Origin: Cyanophora paradoxa | Lineage: Eukaryota; Glaucocystophyceae; Cyanophorales; Cyanophoraceae | DNA: 64,000 bases | NCBI GenBank assembly: GCA_004431415.1 | Contig: QPMI01000152.1 | Location: 124,001-188,000 of the forward strand | Direction: 5' to 3' | Shown: one piece after another, positions 38,144 through 48,400 of the stretch | Position numbering within the stretch: the first letter of the stretch is position 1 | How the letters are laid out: each line of letters starts with the position of its first letter | The notes under the pieces: model-generated | Told to the model about the DNA's origin: nothing | What the model saw: only the letters and a program-made list of their open reading frames with translations | The model's database searches: none | Position numbers and translations under genes: made by a program

Positions 38144-39800
38144 CTACCAGCCGCGGAAGCGGGTCATGGAGGCGAAGAAGAGCGGGGGCAGGCCGCGGTT
38201 CTCCTTGCTGTTGCGCTTGAGCTGGTAGGCGAGGCAGGTGAGGGACCAGAAGGCGAGGAAGGTGAGGCCCAGCAGGAAGAAGCCGAAGTAGAGCCGGAAC
38301 GTGAAGCTGCGCGGGGGGGGGGGGGGGGGGGGGGGGTACCGTCGCGCTCGGGGCTCGGAGGAGGGGGCGCCGGGCGGGCCGGGGCGCACGCGGGGGCGGG
38401 GAACTCCGGGGGCGCCGGGAGCGACGCGTCCACGATCGTGACGCGGACGGCGTACGCCGCGTTGGGGTACGCCGTCCCCATGTCCGCGATGCGGCCCTGC
38501 GGGAGCGCGTCAGCGGGGGGCGGGGGCGCCCGGCAGGGATCGCGGGGGCCGCACGGTCCAGCGGTCGCCGTAGGCGGAGCCGCGGGTGTGGGCGAAGCTC
38601 CAGCTGGTGGTGGCGGGGTCGAAGAGGACGCCCACGCGCAGCAGCGTCAGGCGCTCCACCGTCGCCTGCGCGGGGCGCGGCGCCGCCTCAGCCGCCGCGG
38701 GGGCCGCCCCGGCCGGGCGCGCACGGTCCCGGCGTCGTAGTCGCGCGTGATGCGGAACGTCGGCACCGACGCGAACTGCGGCCGGGCCGTGAGCAGGAGC
38801 GGCGGGCATCGCGGAGGGGCGGGGCGCGCACGGCGGAGCCCCCCACGAAAATGAGGCCCTGGGTGGTCGTGGTGAACATGCCGGAGAAGATAGAGACGAA
38901 CTGGGTCTGGGCCTGCGCGGGGCCCGAGGGCCGGTGGGCCGCCTGCCGCACGGATTGGGGGCGTCTGGCTCGCCTGGGGGTCCACAGCGGGGTTGGGAAG
39001 CCGGAGCAACGCCTCTCCTGTGAGGAAGAGACTCCTGTAGTCCGTCTGGCCGGGGCTAGGCATGAAGGGCATGGTGTGCGGCGCGGTCAAGGGCCGCGCG
39101 GCGCGCGGAAGGCGCGGGAGGGGAGGGAGAACTTCCGACGCGGAGCCAAGGATATGAATTGCGGGTTCACTAGGAGGGGGTTGCCGACGCCCCCGCGGCT
39201 GTCGACCACGGCCTGGGAGCGGGCATCAGGCACTCTGAATGACGGGGTCGGATCGGGCCAGCGCACAGACAGAGGCACGTCCGCGCCGTTAACCGTAGCG
39301 GTGGCTACAGGGCGCAGCAAGAGGCTCGATGCGGATGGCCGGAAAGCTAGTGCCGCGTACGACTCGGGCCGCACGCGGCTGGTCTGCTGATAGTTCTTGA
39401 TCATATCCAGCGTATCGTACGCCGTGGCATTGAACAGCAGCAGCTCGTACCTGCGCGCATGGGTGCCTGAGCCGGGATGCGCGAGCAGAAAGCGGGGGCG
39501 CTCGCTCACACAAAGAAGTAGACGCCGATCAGGAGGAGGCAGGAGAGCACAGCTATGTAGGAGGTCATGCGCAACCATCCCTGCTCGTCGCTATACACGT
39601 CCAGCACTGCGCCGGCTGTCAGGCCGCGCTGGCGCTGCACGAAATTCAAACGCACGCCGATAGCCGCGCTTGGAGGCAAGCTCCGCCTCCACAGGCAGAT
39701 GCCATTCCTGAGCTGTCTCAACTGTTGTCTCCGGGATGGCGCTTAGCCTCCGCTGCTGCGGAGCTGGCGTCGCCAGGGCCGCCTGCCGCGAGGCGAGCAT
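38144..39800 (-). CDS. Unidentified two-pass membrane protein
   Basis: Start taken at 39800 (MLASRQAALATPAPQQRRLS), followed after one intron by SDEQGWLRMTSYIAVLSCLL LIGVYFF, the first membrane segment. A long extracytoplasmic-type region follows over several exons (YELLLFNATAYDTLDMIKNY, LSVRWPDPTPSFRVPDARSQ, GMFTTTTQGLIFVGGSAV, QFASVPTFRITRDYDAGTV, RVGVLFDPATTSWSFAHTRG). It ends with a second segment (RLYFGFFLLGLTFLAFWSLT CLAY) and a short basic tail (KRNSKENRG...MTRFRGW). The overall plan recalls small two-TM proteins of the endomembrane or ciliary type, but I cannot name a family. The intron before SFTFRLYFG holds 24 consecutive C's just upstream of its acceptor. Confidence 0.68.
38313..38336. 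repeat. 24-base G homopolymer (C24 in the minus-strand intron)
   Basis: 24 uninterrupted G's on the plus strand. In the minus-strand transcript they form a C24 tract a few bases upstream of the GCGCAG splice acceptor, acting as an extreme polypyrimidine tract. Length may be unstable or mis-assembled. Confidence 0.85.
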
Positions 39801-39928
39801 GGGGCCGGCTCTTTTTTGATCCACAAGTCACAGCTATCGGGAGGATCCGTAAAAGACAGCCCCGCTTCCCCTTGGCTTCATGCCTGGCTCAAACCTTGCT
39901 TTCGCTGGGGTACGCAGAACACGTGACA
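39801..39928. promoter_or_regulatory. Divergent promoter region, two-pass membrane protein / GatC
   Basis: 128 bases between divergent ATGs. It contains a T6 run and pyrimidine-rich patches but no clear TATA box. Confidence 0.4.
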
Positions 39929-40629
39929 ATGCTTCGACGAGCAGGGATCCGAGCGGCTGCCGGTGCGCGCCCATTTCGGAGACCGGGCGTTCGCGCGCTC
40001 TCTGGAGCGCCCGGCGGCTCCTCCGTCTCCGCCGCTGCACCGGCGCAAGCGCTGCTGGACGTCGCGGGGGTGCGTTCGGCTTGCTAGCTCGTTTAGTATC
40101 GCCTGCGAACCTCTCGCAGCCGCCCGAGGTGCCGTCGTGGTCGGTCGAGGAGCTGCTGGCCTCGCCTACCGGCGCGGAGCCGCCCGAGGTCTCGGACGCG
40201 GAGCTTGATCGCCTGGCCGAGCTGGCTTGCTTGAAGATCCCCCAGGAGGAGCGCGCGAAGGTGCCTTCCGCGCCAGCTCGCCGCCAGGGCCGTCCGAAGC
40301 GGCCGCAGGTGCGGGAAGACCTGCGCGGCATCCTGCGCTGCATCGACCACGTGCGCGAAGTGGACGTCGAGGGCGTCGAGCCGATGTACAGCCCGCTGCA
40401 GGACAAGGTCACGCTGCGGCTCCGGCCCGACGAGGTCACGGAGGGCGGCGACGCGGAGCAGGCGAGCCGCGGCACCCGCCCTCGCCGCCCCTCGCTTGTC
40501 GCAGACGCGCGCGCCGGGCGGCAGGTGCTGGCGAACGCGGCGAAGCGCTCGGGCGCCTACTTCGTCGTGCCGCGCGTCATCGCGGGCGACTCGAGGGACA
40601 CGGGCGCGAGCGCCGACGTGCCGCCCTAG
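39929..40629 (+). CDS. gatC: Glutamyl-tRNA(Gln) amidotransferase subunit C
   Basis: Four exons (39929-40069, 40120-40260, 40309-40461, 40525-40629) give 179 residues. The leader [20 protein letters not shown] is a strong organelle targeting peptide. The GatC core is [69 protein letters not shown] and [10 protein letters not shown]. GatC stabilises the GatCAB complex that converts Glu-tRNA(Gln) to Gln-tRNA(Gln) in mitochondria and plastids. The third intron (40462-40524) is GC-AG; the others are GT-AG. It is tail-to-tail with GET3 and head-to-head with the two-pass membrane gene. Confidence 0.9.
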
Positions 40630-40796
40630 CTCCCGCGCCCCGCCTTGCCCCGCCGGGGCTTTCCTCCCTGCCGTCACCCCCTTTCCTCTCCCTTTGAGCA
40701 ACTAAGAATAATGTGGTCTCCTCGCATTGTGCAAGAAGCGGGGCGGGGCGGGGCGAGGCGGGGCGGGGCGAGCGAGCGGGAGGGGGCCGGGGGGCA

Positions 40797-42278
40797 TCAA
40801 CATGCGCTGGGGCCCTGCCCGGGGCGGTAGGGCCGGAGCAGGTTCTCGGAGAACGAGAGGAGGGAGGGCACGCCCCGGACCTGCCAGGCGGCTCAAAAGG
40901 GCGGGCGGGGCGGGGGCGGGGGCGGGGGCGGGCCTCGGAGGGGAGGAGGGGCAGGCGGACGACGTGGAAGTCCTCGTAGAGGTCGCCGATCTGGTCCACG
41001 TACTTCTGCTGCATCTTCACGCGCGCGTTGCACAGCCCGCACGTGCTCCCGGGCTCCGGCATCACGTTCTGGTTCACGATGATGTTGTGCACGTCGATCT
41101 CGAACTTTGCGAGCTCCTGCGCCCCCGCGCGCCCCGGCGCTGCGTCAGGGAGGCGGGGCGGGGCGGGGCGGGGCGGGGCCGGGAGCGGAGGCGGCGGGCG
41201 GGCCTGGACGAGGCGCTCCGTCTCGTAGAGGGAGAGGAACTCGGGTATGCAGACGCAGACGAACGTCGTGCGCGCCTGCGGCGAGGGGCCGCCTCGCCGG
41301 GCGGCCGGGGGCGGGGCGGGGCAGGGCGGGGCGGGCGGGGCACACGGGGTCCTTGAACTGCTCGTTGACCTTGGAGATGACCTCCTTGGTCCCCTCGAGC
41401 TTCGCCAGCAGCTGGTCCTCCGTGGGCAGCGCCCCGCCCGGCAGCAGCGCCGTCACCTGCCCCCGCGCCCACCTCAGCGCCCCGCGCGGCGCCCGGCCGC
41501 CGTGCGCCGGCGTGGCGCGCCTGGTTAAAGATGCCCGAGAACTTGTTCTTCAGCTTCATGATCTTCGCCAGGCCCTTCTCCAGGATGCTCGGGAACTGTG
41601 CGCCCGCGTCGCGCCGGCGCGCACGCCCGGGGCGGCGGGCGGGCGGGGCGAGCCTGCAGGAGCCGGAGGGTGTGGCCCGTGGGCGCCGTATCGAAGACGA
41701 TGGTCTCGTAGTCCATGGACTGCACCAGCCTGCGGCGGCCGTGAGCGCGTGGCGCGCGGGCCGCGGCGCCGCGCGCCCGCGGCCGCGCACTTCATCAGCT
41801 CGGCGAAGCTCATCGCCTCGTCGATGCCGGGGAGCGAGCCGGCGAGCTCGCTGATGAGCGAGTTCGTCTCCGTGTCCAGCACGTCCCGCTCCTCCAGCTC
41901 CACCGTCGGGTCAATCTCCTGCGCTCGCGCTCAGCGGCGCCGCGCCGGCGACGCGCCGCCTCTGCGCGCGCGCCATTGCGTAGAGGTTGTTGAAGCCGTT
42001 CACGAGGACGGGCGACTTCGAGAACTTCTGGCCGAACGCATCGCTGAGGTTGTGCGCCGGGTCTGTGCTGATGATGAGCACGCTCCTCCGCGCCTTGCTA
42101 AGCTGCACCGCGAGCGACGAGCTGCACGTCGTCTTGCCCACGCCGCCTGCCGGCGCACCACCACGTCCATGTGAGCGCGCGTCGCGCACGCGCCCCACCG
42201 GCGCGGCGCACCCTTTCCGCCTACGAAAATCCACTTGAGGGACTGCATCTTGATGATGTTCTCTAGGGTCGGCTCCAT
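40797..42278 (-). CDS. GET3: GET3/ASNA1 (TRC40) tail-anchored protein targeting ATPase
   Basis: Start at 42278 ([20 protein letters not shown]). The P-loop GGKGGVGKTT is completed across the first intron. It continues [31 protein letters not shown] (switch I), [46 protein letters not shown] (switch II), [20 protein letters not shown] and [37 protein letters not shown] supplies the CxxC that binds zinc at the dimer interface. The last exon is [14 protein letters not shown]. Eukaryotic GET3 delivers tail-anchored membrane proteins to the ER; it descends from the ArsA family but is not an arsenite pump. The introns are CCCCG-rich and introner-like. Confidence 0.9.
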
Positions 42279-42472
42279 CGCTGCTCGTTCAATGCGCACA
42301 ACCGGAGGAGCGCAGACCGTCTCGACTGCTTCTAAATCGCCGCTTTAAGCTGCGAATGTGCGCGAGGCTTGCGGGCTGCTCTGCGTCGCCGTACCCCTTC
42401 CGAGCAGACGTACCCGCGCGGCCGAGCGCGCCTGCAAACGGCGGCCTTCGCGGCCGCCCGTTGGCCGCAGAT
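42279..42472. promoter_or_regulatory. Divergent promoter region, GET3 / VPS13
   Basis: 194 bases between divergent start codons, moderately GC-rich, with no TATA-like element. Confidence 0.4.
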
Positions 42473-45400
42473 ATGTTCGAGAGGGTTGCAGCGGACCTTC
42501 TGAGTCGCCTGCTCGGCGAATATCTAGAGGGCATCAATGCGGCCAACCTGGGCGTTGCGCTCTGGGGCGGTGCGGCGTCCCCGAGAATGCGCTCGCATCT
42601 CATACAGCGCACGCGAGCGCCGGGGACATCGCGCCGATGCGTACGCATGCAGGCGACCTGACGCTGGAGAATGTCAGCATACGCAAGAGTGCTCTCGACT
42701 TCCTAGACCTCCCATACAGCATCAAGGAGGGTGCGCCGTCGAACGCGAAGCGCCGCAGCGCGCTGCTCGACCCGGGTCAGCTCACCGAATCTCCCGGTCC
42801 GAGCAGGCTTTGTCGGCCGGCTGCGCCTCCAGCTGCCGTGGCGGGCGCTGCGCTCGAAGCCGGCCATCGTCACGCTCGAGCGGGTCCTGCTGCTGGCCGA
42901 GCGCAAGGTTTGACGCCCCCTCGGCGGAAGGCGCGAAGGGCTGAGCACCCGCAGGCGCCCTCTCGCGAGGCGCGCAGGCGGAAGGAGGATGAGTCCAAGG
43001 CGAAGAAGCTCGCGGCGGCCGAGGAGCAGGACCGCGCCACCTTCGCCCAAGGTGCCGCCGGCCGCCGCCTCAGCGCCGCGGGAGCGCCGACGGGCGGCGG
43101 CGCAGCGGCGGGGCTGCAGGCGGCGGCCTCCTCCTCGGCGGCGGTGGGGCGGATCGGCTCCTGGGTCGAGAAGCTTCTCACATCTGTCCTCTCGAACGTG
43201 CAGGTCATCATCTCCAGGTGCGCCCCGCGCCCCGGCATGCCGGCCCGGCGCCGCGCGACCGGCACCGGCCGCAGCGTCCACTTCCGCTTCGAGGACGCCG
43301 TCACGAGCCCCGAGGTGCCCCGCGGCCGCCCCCCCGCGCCCGCGCCCGCCACCCCCCGACGCGGGCGTGGCGGCGGGGCCAGCACCCGTTCGCGTTCGGT
43401 GTGACGATGGAGGCGCTCTCGGCGCGTTCGTGCGACGCGCGCTGGCAGCCAGCGTACGTGGACCCCGGCCTGGGCGGGGCCGGCTTCCTGTACAAGCTCC
43501 TGCGCTGGGAGTCCTTCGCCGTCTACTGGGACTACGACACGCCCCCCATGCGCGTCGGCGCCCCCTCCGACTGGGCCGCCCGCATGCTCGCCCAGGCTCG
43601 CAGCCGCCCCCGCCGGCCCTCCTCCTCCGCCCGCCCCTCTCTGAGGCCGCCCCGCAGATCCCGGGGAAGGGCGGGGCGGTGCCGGGCCAGCAGTGCCTCC
43701 TGGCGCCCGTCACCGCCAACATCCGGGTGCGCGCGGGGCCGGCCCGGCGGCGCCCCTCGCCCTGAGCCGGGCCTCCCCCCAGCTCACGATGTGGCTCTCC
43801 TCGGGGGCGGTGACGTCGGCGAGTGCCCCGCCCAAGTTCGACGTCGAGGCGCGCCGCCCCGCCCCGCCCCTCCACGGCAACCGCTCTAGAAGGGGCTTCC
43901 TCCCGGCAGGTGGAGTTCGACGAGATCGCGTACCGCCTCGCGGACGCGCAGTACCGAGACCTCCTCTGGCTCCTCGAGGCCGGTTGCGACGAGCACGAGG
44001 GCGAGCAGGAGGACGAGGACGAGGAGGAGGAGGAGGAGGGGGGGGGCGAGGCCGGGGGCCCCGCGGCGCGCTGGCGGCGGGCGGTGGGGCGGCTCATCCG
44101 GCGGCGGCGGCGGCGGTGGCGATGGGCGCGCATCCTGGAGCGGGCGCGGGCGCGGCGGGAGTACGTGATCGCGTACGGGAAGCGGCTGCTGGGGGCGGAG
44201 GGCCCCGAGGAGCGGGCGGCGCTCGCCCGCCTGGAGCGGGCCCTCAGCCTCGAGGAGGTCCTCCTCTTCCGCGCCGTCGCCAAGGTCGCCTGCGCCCGCG
44301 AGCAGCGCGCCCGCGCCGAGGCCGGCCCCGCCCCGCCCGGCCCCGCCCCGGCACCGACGCCAAGGCCAAGCCGCCCCCGCCGCCACCGCCGAGGACGAGG
44401 GCGAGGAGGGCGAGGAGGAAGAGGACGAGGAGGAGGAGGGGACCTCGCGGGGCCAGTCGTGGGGCGCGTGGGCGGCGAGCTGGGTGCCCGGGGCCCGCTG
44501 GGCCGCCTCGGCGGTGGCGCGCGCGGCGGGGCGGCCTCGGGCGGCGGCCAAGCGCGAGGCGGAGCGGCGCGCCATCGAGCAGTTCGACCCCCGCGGCGCC
44601 TCCACCCAGGAGGCCAGCCGTCTCGCCCCCCCACGCCCCCCTGCTCCCGTGTACCCCTCCGAGCGCCCCGCTCGCGCAGGTGTGGGAGCAGTTCTACCGG
44701 GCCGTGGACGCGGAGATCGCGGACCTGGCGGCCGAGGGGGGCCCGGCGGCCCCGCCCTCGGGCCTCGCCCGCGACTGGGACCAGACCCGCCTCCGCATCG
44801 CCGTCCCCGCCGGCTCCCTCTCCCTCGTCCGCGCCGTCGGCGCCCCGCCCCCGGGCTACGAGGGTCCCCGCCCCGCCCCGCCCCGCCCCGCGGCCCTCCG
44901 TCTCGCTCAGCGCGCCCCAGGCCCGCTGTACGAGCGGCCGGGCCCCCTCACGATCATCCGCTGGTGCGCGCGCGCTCGCTCGCGGCCCCTCACGCGCGCC
45001 CGCGCGGCCGCCGCTGAGGCGGCAGGGCAGGACCTTCTCGGACCTGGGCGCCCGCCTCGCCCTCCGCCCCGACTCCTACCGCCTCGAGGCCCGCCCGCCC
45101 GCCCGCCCTCCCTCCCTTTCCCTTCCGCCTGCCGCGGGGCGGGCGCCTGACGCCTGCTGCGGCGCAGAGCTCCATGCGGACGATGGCGATCCACGCCTTC
45201 GACCGCGGCGAGGCGCGCCCGCCCGCGCCCCGCCGGCGAGGCGCGGCGCGGCGCGGCGCTCGCTAACTCGAGGGCGGCGGGGCGCAGATGCGGGAGGTGG
45301 TGTGCCGGGCGGCGAGCAAGCAGGACGTCTTCGCGCCGCTCGCCGACGAGCGACCCTCCCACCACGCCTCCGTCCGCCCCCGCGCCCGCCGCCCCCGCCG

Positions 45401-48400
45401 CCCCTCCGCCCCCGACGCCCCGCAGCTCTTCCGGACGGCGTACGAGTCGCGCCCCTCGGAGGGCTCGGCCCACCCCGCCCTCGCGCTGTACATGCAGCCC
45501 CTCCAGGTCTCCCGCACGCGCGCCCCCTCGCCCCCGCCCCCTCCTCACGCCTCCCCTTCAGGTGACGTACACGCGCTTCTGGGTGAAGAGCGCGGTGGCC
45601 TTCTTCGACGCGCCGGCGAGCGCGCCGCTGGCGGGCCTGCAGGCGGCGGCGCTCTCGCGGCTGGAGGACCTGCGCGCCGCCACGCAGCGCCGCGTGGAGG
45701 CCGCTCTCGCGCAGCACCACGCCACCGAGGCCCGCCGCCGCCCTCGAGGCCCTCCTCTCTCTCTTACGGGCGGGGCAGGTCTTCGTGGACGTGCAGGCGC
45801 CCATCGTCCTCATCCCCGACGTCCACGACCCCAGTGCGCCCCGCCGCCCGGCCCGCCCAGACGGGCTGGCCGCTCGTTCACTCCCCGCCCAGGCGGGGAC
45901 GGCGCGGCGCTGGTGGCCGACTTCGGGCGGCTGACGGTGACGAGCGACCTGCGCTCGCCGGCGCAGCGGCTGGCGGGGCCGGGGGCGCTGGAGGGGGAGG
46001 ACGCGGCCTACGACCGCTTCGCGATGCGCTTCTCGGGGCTCCAGCTGCAGCTCTGCCCCCGCCTCTCCCGCGCCGCCGCCGCCTCCGAGCAGCTCCTCGA
46101 CCGCTTCGACCTCGCCGGCGTCCTCGCCCTCCCCGTTCTCAGCGCGGCGGAGCTCCCCGCGGCGCCCCGCTGCCGCCTCTCGCTGGACCTTCCCAACCTC
46201 GCCCTCTCCCTCTCCACCCGCCAGTCCATCCACTTCGCCCGCGTCATCAACGCCTGCCGCGCCCCGCGCCCCGCCCCCGGCCCCGCCCCGGCCCCCGCCC
46301 CGGCCCCGGCACAGGCGCCGGCCTCGTTCGCGCCGGCGGGGAAGCGCTCGTTCGGGTTCGACGCGGGGGCGACGCCCTCGCTGCTGCCGCCGCCGACGCC
46401 GCCGCCCCCGCCCGGCACTCGCTCCCGGCCCGCCTCGACTCGGCCTCGGCGTCCATGGCCGCCCGCCGCCTCCAGCGCGAGTGGACCGCCCGCGAGGCGC
46501 GCCACGTCCGGCCCCTTCCCCCCTCCTCCCACCCGCTTGACCCGCCCCGCAGCTCTCCCCGGAAGCGGCGGAGGAGCTGGCGATGCTGGACGAGTGGTCC
46601 TCGGCGGCGCTGGGCGTGGGGGCGGCTCCCCCGGCTCCCAGCGCGGAGGCGGCCGAGGCAAACGTCGTCTCCCTCGAGCTCCGCTTCGCCGTCGGCCGCA
46701 TCGCCCTCGAGCTCCGCCGCGAGCGCCCGGGCGCCCCCGCCGGGCCGGCCGGGCCCGAGGCGGCCACGGAGGCGATCCTGCGGGCGCGGCTCGGGGGCGC
46801 CTCGGCGCAGTACACCTCCGCCCTGCACGACGCGCGCTTCGCCATGCGCCTCCACTCCCTCGCCCTCGACGACCCCCTACAGGCCCGCCCCGCCCCCCCC
46901 CCCCCACTCTTTGTTTTCCCTTTCTGCCGCACCCTTCCGCTCGACCCCCGTTCCCCGCGCGGCCTCGAGCCCCGGCCCCGCGGTTTTGGGCGGTCGTAGA
47001 TCTCGGCCCCTGTCCCTCCGCCAACCCGACCGCTTTTCCCCGCGCGGCCACGCCCCCGGCCATGGCCCCTCGGTACTACCGGTCGTAGATCCTGCCCCTT
47101 CTTTCTCGCCCAACCCCTATCGACCGCCGTTCCCCGCGCGGCCACGCCACTGGCCATGGCCCCTCGGTTTTTACCGGTCGTAGATCCCACCCCCATTCTT
47201 GCCCAACCCCTCCCGACCGCCGTTCCCCGCGCGGCCACGCCACTGGCCATGGCCCCTCGGTTTTTACCGGTCGTAGATCCCGCACCCCCATTCTTGCCCA
47301 ACCCCTCCCGACCGCCGTTCCCCGCGCGGCCACGCCACTGGCCATGGCCCCTCGGTTTTTACCGGTCGTAGATCCCGCACCCCCATTCTTGCCCAACCCC
47401 TCCCGACCGCCGTTCCCCGCGCGGCCACGCCACTGGCCATGGCCCCTCGGTTTTTATCGGTCGTAGATCCCTTTCACATCCCCTCTTCTCTTCTCCCGAC
47501 CCTGTCCCCCGCACGGCCGCGCCAGCAGAGAGCAATGGCCCAGCGGTCTTAAATGGTCGAAGATCCCCCTAGCCTGCCCCCCGGCCCCCGCCAGCCCCCC
47601 CCCAAACCACCAAAAACGGCGGCTCACGCCAGCCGCGCAGGAGCACGGCCCGGCGTTCGCGCGGCTCGCGTGGTCCGAGGCGGAGGGCCCGGAAGCCCCT
47701 GCCGGCGCCTCCTCGCCCCAGAAGGAGGCCGCACCCTCCGACGGCGCGCTTTCGCCCCGCCCCGTCAGCCGCGCGCCCCGCTCGGTTTTTGCCTGACGGT
47801 GGGGCAGGGGAGGACCTGATCCGGTTCGAGTACGTGGGGACCGAGGAGACGGCCCCGCACTACGACGGCGTCGCCTCCACCGTGCGGCCCCCTCGCCCCG
47901 CCCCCTCGCCCCCCGGGCCCACCTCGACGGCCTCGCCGCAGGTCGACGTCGCGTTCAACCGCCTCCACGTCCTCTGCAACCGGTGCCCGCGCGCCTCGAG
48001 CCGGCCCCCGCCGCTCTTCTCCCTAAGCCTAAACCGCGGTGTTCCTCGCCCCTCGCTCGCAGGGAGACGGTGGTGGCCGTCCTCGACTTTGCGGACGCTG
48101 TCTCCGCGGGGCAGGCACACGAGGCCCCCGCACCCGCCCCCGCCCCAGCCCCCGCCCCGCACCCGCACCTCGTCGCTGCAGCCGCCCTCCCTCCGGCCCC
48201 GCGCCCCGCCGCCCCGCACACCCCGCTCCCCGGCCCCCACGCCCCCGCCCCGCCCACGACCCCCGCGAAGACGCCGGGGCCGCCGGCCGCTTCTGCACCC
48301 GCGGCGGTGGCGGGGCCGGCGGTGCGGACGGTGCTGCGGGGACGGCTGGGGTCGCTCTCGGTGGACCTGCAGCAGGGCGGGCGCCTGCTCGCCTCGGGCA

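Noticed and set aside
38144-39800. Identification as TMEM231
   Set aside because: The topology (two membrane segments around a lumenal domain) is similar, but I could not align characteristic TMEM231 motifs.
40797-42278. ArsA-family ATPase as an arsenite pump partner of ArsJ
   Set aside because: The CGLC zinc motif, single ATPase domain and overall eukaryotic pattern fit GET3 in tail-anchored protein targeting. It is 33 kb from arsJ with unrelated neighbours.
45076-47301. Very long minus-strand open frame (741 codons) across VPS13
   Set aside because: It is antisense to coding exons and the minisatellite, has Arg/Gly/Ala-biased composition, and shows no domain. High GC makes stop codons rare on all frames.
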